8,743 nucleotides of DNA from CAZILN01 sp964540005. Its GTDB lineage: Bacteria > Bacteroidota > Bacteroidia > Bacteroidales > SM23-62. Shown in pieces: positions 4,837 to 8,743 of this stretch. Both the position numbers and the translations under genes were made by a program. Numbering within the stretch: the stretch's first letter is position 1; every line of letters begins with the position of its first letter. The stretch is taken from contig CAZILN010000227.1 in assembly GCA_964540005.1 (NCBI GenBank), forward strand, positions 1 to 8,743, given 5' to 3'. Under the pieces are notes generated by a model that saw nothing but the letters and a program-made list of their open reading frames with translations, was not told where the DNA came from and did no database searches.

Positions 4837-7800
4837 CTATTTCAGCGCCTCATACAGTACTTCCAGCGGATGTAAGGCCTTGCGTCCTGTCCCGTCACTG
4901 ATTTGATGCCGGCAACTGGTCCCGGGAGCAACTATAATAACTGAAGGATCACTTTCCCTTATTTCCGGAAACAATACCAGTTCCCCGACCTTCATGGAGA
5001 GATCATAATGCTCCTTCTCATATCCGAAACTGCCAGCCATACCGCAACAGCCCGACGGGATCTCGCTCACAGAATAATTCCGGGGTATGGCCAAAATCTC
5101 CCTGCTTGGCTGTGTGGAAGCAATAGCTTTCTGCTGGCAATGTCCATGCAGAAGGATCTGTTTTGTATCATCAGTGAACAGGGAGCCGTTCTGACCGGTG
5201 GCCCTGAATTCCCGCAGCAGGAATTCATCATACATAAAGGCATTCCTGGCAAGCCGGTTGGCTTCCGGTATTAACTGGCGTGAAACAAGTTCAGGGTACT
5301 CATCCCTGAAAGCAAGAATGGCAGAGGGTTCTATTCCGACCAGGGGTACATCATCCGATACATGATCTTTCAACAGGTTTACATTAAATTCCGCAATAGA
5401 CCTCGATTTCCTGAGCATTCCCTTGGACAGGTATGTCCGGCCACTCTCCAGATGCGGTAATGTCCGTATCCGGTACCCCAGCCTGTTGAACAGCCTGACT
5501 GCCTTGATCCCTATTTCAACATCATTGTAGTTGGTGAATTCGTCCACAAACAATATAAGTTCCTTATCCTGAGTGAGTATGCCGGCATTAAGTTCCGGAA
5601 GATGCTTTTTCAGCCATTTCCTGAAGGTCATTTTGTATAATGCAGGGATGCTTCTTTTTACCGAGAACCCCAGCATTCTCTTTATCAAACCCGACAGAAG
5701 CCTGTTCCTTATAAAGAAATTGAAAACCTGTGGCAGCCGGGCCCCCAGGGCATTTATCTTTGAAATGTGTGCAATCAGCCTGGTTCGCAGAGGTATTCCG
5801 TTAGAATCATAATAATGCTGGAGAAACTCAGCCTTCATTTTAGCCATATCCACATTGGAAGGACATTCGGATTTACATCCCTTACAGGAAAGACAGAGGT
5901 CGAGGGCCTTATATAACTCCTTGTGATCAAATGGATTATCCTTCTTTGAATTAGTAATATACTCACGAAGCAAATTGGCCCTGGAACGGGTTGTGGTGTG
6001 TTCATCCCTGGTGGCCATAAAACTCGGGCACATGGTGCCCCCCATCAAGGCAGATTTCCGGCAATCTCCTGATCCGTTACATTTTTCAACCATGCGCATT
6101 ATCCCGCCAACTGCAGAAAAGTCAAAAACAGTCTCTATTTCCCTTACTTTCTGTCCGGATACATAGCGCAGCGACTCATCCATGGCCGGGGTATCGGTTA
6201 TTTTTCCGGGATTGAATATTCCTTCGGGGTCCCAGGCCTGCTTGAGCTTCCTCAACAGGTCATAATTATGCTGCCCGATTATTATGGGTATAAACTCCCC
6301 CCTCAGGCGGCCGTCACCATGCTCACCGCTCAATGAACCCCTGTATTTTTTTACCAGGTGGGCCGTATCCTCAGCGACCTTTCTGAACAATTTGACATGT
6401 TCGGGATCTTTCAGGTTCAATACCGGCCTCAGATGCAGTTCCCCCACAGAAATGTGCGCATAGTAAACACAATCCAGGTCATAGCCGTTCAATATAGCTT
6501 TAAATTCATCTATATAGCTTTCAAGGACTTCAACATTGACGGATGTATCCTCAACCACCGGTACGGGTTTGGCGTCCCCCGGGATGTTTGACAGGACCCC
6601 CAGGCCGGCATTCCGCAGACTCCATATCTTATCTATATCCTCGCCTGTGACCATTGGAAAATGATAAGCAAGATCTTTGTTTCGCATGGCTTTTTCCAGC
6701 TCTTTATGGATATTTTCAATCTCTTCCATGCTGTCGCGGGCAAATTCAACGAACAGGATAGCTCCCGGGTCACCCTCAATGAAGAACCGGTTTTTCTGCT
6801 GGGTAATATTTTCCCTGGTACAATCCAGGACCACCTTATCAGCCAGTTCAACGGCAACGGGATTGAATTTCAGAGCAACAAGGTTGGCCCTTATTGCATC
6901 CTTTACGGTAAGGCAATGGACACAGATCAATCCTTTTGCTTCCGGAGGCAGTGGAACAAGGTTCAGGGTAATTTCAGTTAAAAAGGCCAGGGTCCCTTCT
7001 GAGCCTGCAATCAGCTTACAAAAATTGAAATCAGGTACATCTTCAGTATCCTCAGTATCTCCATTCCTGAAGGGTGCAGAATCAAGCAAAATGTCAAGTG
7101 CATAACCCGTATTGCGCCTTTTGATCGAGGGATCAGGGTATTCTTTCCTGATCATTTCCTGGTTCGTTTTATCCGAAAGGATCTCTCTGATATTCCTGTA
7201 TATGAGGTTTTCAAGCTGTGAACCTTCACATTTTGCCTCAAAAGCACTTCTGTCAATGGTTTCAAAAACCACTTCGCTTCCATCGGAAAGGATGGCCCTG
7301 GCTGCAAGGAGATGATCCCTGGTAGTTCCGTACACCAGGGAATGGCCACCTGCAGAATTATTCCCTACCATTCCACCAACCATACACCGGTTTGATGTGG
7401 ATGTTTCGGGAGCAAAAAATAAACCGTATGGCCTGAGATGCAAATTCAATTCATCCAGTACCACACCGGGTTGTATCCTGACTGTCCTGTTCTTCAGATC
7501 AACTTCAAGGATGCGGTTCATGTACCTGGATACATCAACCACAATGCCATTACCTACGACCTGACCGGCCAGGGAAGTCCCGGCGCCCCTGGGTATCAGT
7601 GAGCATTTATTATTACGGGCAAAAGCTGTCAGCTGTTTAATATCTTCACTGTTAACAGGACGGGCAATAGCCATGGGGATCTCCCTGTAAGCAGAAGCAT
7701 CCGTAGCATACATCAAACGGCTGGAATCATCTGTCAGCAGGTCTCCGGTAAGTTGTTTCTGAAGCAGTTTAAGCTCACCGGATAATTCAGGAATGTCCAT
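4837..7800 (-). CDS. Fused FAD / Fe-S dehydrogenase (D-lactate or D-2-hydroxyglutarate type)
   Basis: A 987-residue fusion equivalent to GlcD plus GlcF, in the same class as E. coli YdiJ. Residues about 30-285 are the FAD-binding PCMH domain (YATDASAYREIP, IPRGAGTSLAGQ at 69-80, FFAPETSTSNRCMVGGMVGNN, NTGYALD, IAGSEGTLAFLTEI). Residues about 300-535 are the FAD-oxidase C domain: AHISVGELHLRP (448-459) and LSGEHGDGRLRG (490-501) supply H449, H456 and E493, matching the metal-binding His/His/Glu of human D2HGDH. GIFNPGKI closes the domain. Ferredoxin-like cysteines follow: C574, C580 and C591-P, then C636, C639, C642 and C646-P. The C-terminal CCG-type domain has HGHCQQKA (885-892), SGCCGMAGSFGYEKEHYD (916-933) and APGTSCRHQ (958-966). 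It probably oxidises a D-2-hydroxyacid and passes electrons to a quinone or soluble carrier; D-lactate and D-2-hydroxyglutarate cannot be told apart by eye. No signal peptide or membrane segment is evident. It is divergent from pta. Confidence 0.9.
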   Translation of the reverse strand: MDIPELSGELKLLQKQLTGDLLTDDSSRLMYATDASAYREIPMAIARPVNSEDIKQLTAFARNNKCSLIPRGAGTSLAGQVVGNGIVVDVSRYMNRILEVDLKNRTVRIQPGVVLDELNLHLRPYGLFFAPETSTSNRCMVGGMVGNNSAGGHSLVYGTTRDHLLAARAILSDGSEVVFETIDRSAFEAKCEGSQLENLIYRNIREILSDKTNQEMIRKEYPDPSIKRRNTGYALDILLDSAPFRNGDTEDTEDVPDFNFCKLIAGSEGTLAFLTEITLNLVPLPPEAKGLICVHCLTVKDAIRANLVALKFNPVAVELADKVVLDCTRENITQQKNRFFIEGDPGAILFVEFARDSMEEIENIHKELEKAMRNKDLAYHFPMVTGEDIDKIWSLRNAGLGVLSNIPGDAKPVPVVEDTSVNVEVLESYIDEFKAILNGYDLDCVYYAHISVGELHLRPVLNLKDPEHVKLFRKVAEDTAHLVKKYRGSLSGEHGDGRLRGEFIPIIIGQHNYDLLRKLKQAWDPEGIFNPGKITDTPAMDESLRYVSGQKVREIETVFDFSAVGGIMRMVEKCNGSGDCRKSALMGGTMCPSFMATRDEHTTTRSRANLLREYITNSKKDNPFDHKELYKALDLCLSCKGCKSECPSNVDMAKMKAEFLQHYYDSNGIPLRTRLIAHISKINALGARLPQVFNFFIRNRLLSGLIKRMLGFSVKRSIPALYKMTFRKWLKKHLPELNAGILTQDKELILFVDEFTNYNDVEIGIKAVRLFNRLGYRIRTLPHLESGRTYLSKGMLRKSRSIAEFNVNLLKDHVSDDVPLVGIEPSAILAFRDEYPELVSRQLIPEANRLARNAFMYDEFLLREFRATGQNGSLFTDDTKQILLHGHCQQKAIASTQPSREILAIPRNYSVSEIPSGCCGMAGSFGYEKEHYDLSMKVGELVLFPEIRESDPSVIIVAPGTSCRHQISDGTGRKALHPLEVLYEALK

Positions 7801-7830
7801 GATGAGAGTGAATTATCTGGTATGAAATTG

Positions 7831-7838
7831 TAAAGATA
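7831..7838 (-). promoter_or_regulatory. Possible -7 box for the FAD/Fe-S gene
   Basis: Minus-strand TATCTTTA is one mismatch from TAnnTTTG and would give a leader of about 25 nt before the ATG at 7800. The region 7832-7860 carries three loose AAGAT-containing units at 9-10 bp intervals. No good -33 element is seen, so the call is weak. Confidence 0.3.
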
Positions 7839-7844
7839 GTAAAG

Positions 7845-7967
7845 ATGCCTGAAGATAGCAGTTGGATCCCGGATGGTTTAATGTTACCACCTGTTAAGAA
7901 ACACGAGTTTATTGTTGATATTCATTCCGGGCAGCATAAAGTATTAGTTTTTTTTGATTATTTTTAA
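7845..7967 (+). CDS. Possible small ORF, 40 residues, upstream of pta
   Basis: An uninterrupted frame from ATG 7845 to TAA 7965-7967 encodes 40 residues, beginning MPEDSSWIPDGLMLPPVKKH and ending HKVLVFFDYF; an internal ATG at 7881 would give 28. It is polar first, with a hydrophobic and aromatic C-terminal end, and ends 37 bp before the pta start. I do not recognise it. In its favour are a mixed, protein-like composition and the purine-rich GTAAAG just before the ATG. Against it are its short length, the absence of a clear plus-strand promoter, and its location over the divergent promoter region. It may be chance. Confidence 0.22.
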   Translation: MPEDSSWIPDGLMLPPVKKHEFIVDIHSGQHKVLVFFDYF

Positions 7968-7986
7968 AGAGCTATTTCTAACCTTC
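7953..7986 (+). promoter_or_regulatory. Possible promoter of pta
   Basis: TTTG (7953-7956, at the end of a T-run) is followed after 22 bp by TAACCTTC (7979-7986), two mismatches from TAnnTTTG. The predicted start near 7992 leaves a leader of about 13 nt. Spacing is slightly long and the -7 match imperfect. Confidence 0.25.
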
Positions 7987-7989
7987 ATA

Positions 7990-8004
7990 AAATAATGATT
8001 ATCA
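7990..8004. promoter_or_regulatory. Fur-box-like sequence abutting the pta start
   Basis: On the minus strand this is TGATAATCATTATTT, which matches the 7-1-7 Fur consensus TGATAATnATTATCA at 12 of 14 specified positions. It touches the pta ATG, so a bound repressor could block the start of transcription or translation. No iron-related gene is nearby and A+T-rich leaders often give partial Fur matches. Confidence 0.2.
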
Positions 8005-8743
8005 ATGAATTTACTGGATACCATAAAGGAAAACGCAAAAAAACATCAGCAGCGTATCGTACTTCCGGAGGCTACTGAAGAAAGAACGCTCAGGGCAGCC
8101 GATCAGGTTATAGGCGAAGGCCTTGCTTCGGTAATTTTACTCGGCAACCGGGAAAAGATCCTGCAGCTCTCAAAAGAATTTGGCCTGGTCAATATTGAAG
8201 GCGCTGCTATTGTCCAACCTGAAAACCATGAAATGAAAGATGCGTATATCGATCTTATGGTCGAGCTGCGCAGTCATAAGGGACTGACAAGGGATGAAGC
8301 GGCAAGACTGATTGTTGACCCTCTGTACCTGGGAACTCTAATGATTAAAAACGGGGATGCTGACGGTGAGGTAGCCGGGGCAATGAACGCAACAGGAGAC
8401 GTATTACGGCCTGCTTTTCAGTATGTAAAGACCCTGCCGGGTATAAGTGTTGTATCAGGGGCTTTTATCATGATCCTTAAAGACAGGGAATTCGGTAATG
8501 ATGGCATAATAGTATTTGCCGATTGTGCCGTACATCCCGATCCTACCGACAGGGAACTGGCAGAAATCGCAATTGCCACAGCAAAAACAACCCGGGCCAT
8601 AGCAGGGTTTGAACCAAGGGTAGCCATGCTGAGCTTTTCAACCAAAGGAAGCGCCAGTCATGAGCATGTTGATAAGGTGATCAATGCCACCTCCTATGTC
8701 AGGGAGATGGCCCCGGATATAAGTGTAGACGGTGAACTGCAGG
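8005..8743 (+). CDS. pta: Phosphate acetyltransferase (C-terminus beyond window)
   Basis: Interconverts acetyl-CoA plus phosphate with acetyl-phosphate plus CoA in the cytoplasm. The first 246 residues of a protein usually about 330-340 long are present; the frame is open to the right edge. Seen in order: QQRIVLPEATEERTLRAAD (15-33), the family's N-terminal signature; VDPLYLGTLMIKNGDADGEVAGAMNATGD..., split here as VDPLYLGTLM (104-113) and EVAGAMNATGDVLRPAFQ (122-139) with the conserved Arg in LRPA; PGISVVSGAFIM (145-156); VFADCAVHPDP (170-180); MLSFSTKGSASHEH (208-221); and DGELQ at the edge. This is the short, single-domain form, without the N-terminal DRTGG/AAA extension of E. coli Pta. 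ATG 8005 puts the signature at the expected distance, and no other in-frame start is close. Acetate kinase (ackA) is the commonest downstream neighbour in other genomes but is not in view. Confidence 0.95.
   Translation, partial: MNLLDTIKENAKKHQQRIVLPEATEERTLRAADQVIGEGLASVILLGNREKILQLSKEFGLVNIEGAAIVQPENHEMKDAYIDLMVELRSHKGLTRDEAARLIVDPLYLGTLMIKNGDADGEVAGAMNATGDVLRPAFQYVKTLPGISVVSGAFIMILKDREFGNDGIIVFADCAVHPDPTDRELAEIAIATAKTTRAIAGFEPRVAMLSFSTKGSASHEHVDKVINATSYVREMAPDISVDGELQ

Noticed and set aside
4797..4845. Bidirectional terminator between the convergent symporter and FAD/Fe-S genes
   Set aside because: The only symmetry is AATAGCAGCTATT (4829-4841), whose one-base centre cannot form a usable hairpin loop, and there are no T-runs.
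6677..7105. 142-residue plus-strand open frame inside the FAD/Fe-S gene
   Set aside because: It is antisense to conserved FAD-domain sequence, is serine-rich and low in information, and resembles no family.
7941..7965. T-run near 7948-7955 as a terminator for a plus-strand transcript
   Set aside because: No stem of meaningful length precedes it; it fits better as part of the A+T-rich pta promoter.

Overview
The window looks like chromosomal DNA of a member of the Bacteroidota (Bacteroidetes), probably a Bacteroidales-like lineage. Four things point there. Candidate promoters fit the Bacteroidetes -7 consensus TAnnTTTG, one with a TTTG -33 box 19 bp upstream. Shine-Dalgarno sequences are lacking before nearly all starts. 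The small XRE regulator has the C-terminal 'KRIEKIMVFYKDKTFIEY' tail that I know from that phylum. The quinone-type dihydroorotate dehydrogenase and the fused FAD/Fe-S oxidoreductase also read like Bacteroidetes versions. No rRNA, tRNA, CRISPR array, insertion sequence or phage gene is visible.

Layout. 1-1064 (-): N-terminal 354 residues of a serine beta-lactamase-like lipoprotein, cut by the window edge. 1212-2264 (-): pyrD, class 2 dihydroorotate dehydrogenase. 2301-2717 (-): small XRE-family regulator. 2718-3383: a very A+T-rich stretch without a convincing gene, holding a family of ACAnnTGT palindromes (TACAnnTGTA in the best copies). 3384-4796 (+): Na+-type glutamate/aspartate symporter of the DAACS (SLC1) family. 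4837-7800 (-): 987-residue fused FAD/Fe-S dehydrogenase of the D-lactate / D-2-hydroxyglutarate dehydrogenase type, convergent with the symporter. 7801-8004: divergent promoter region with a possible 40-residue ORF. 8005-8743 (+): N-terminal 246 residues of phosphate acetyltransferase (pta), cut by the window edge.

How they may work together. Most of this is core metabolism: pyrimidine synthesis, amino-acid uptake, 2-hydroxyacid oxidation and the acetyl-CoA/acetyl-phosphate node. The dehydrogenase and pta are divergent, so a link (hydroxyacid to keto acid to acetyl-CoA to acetyl-phosphate) is possible but is inference only. The clearest unexplained signal is the operator-like palindrome family beside the XRE gene. 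Three copies lie within 70 bp of its start and one covers its predicted -7 box, which suggests autoregulation; three more sit further into the gap. I see no convincing new multi-gene system here.
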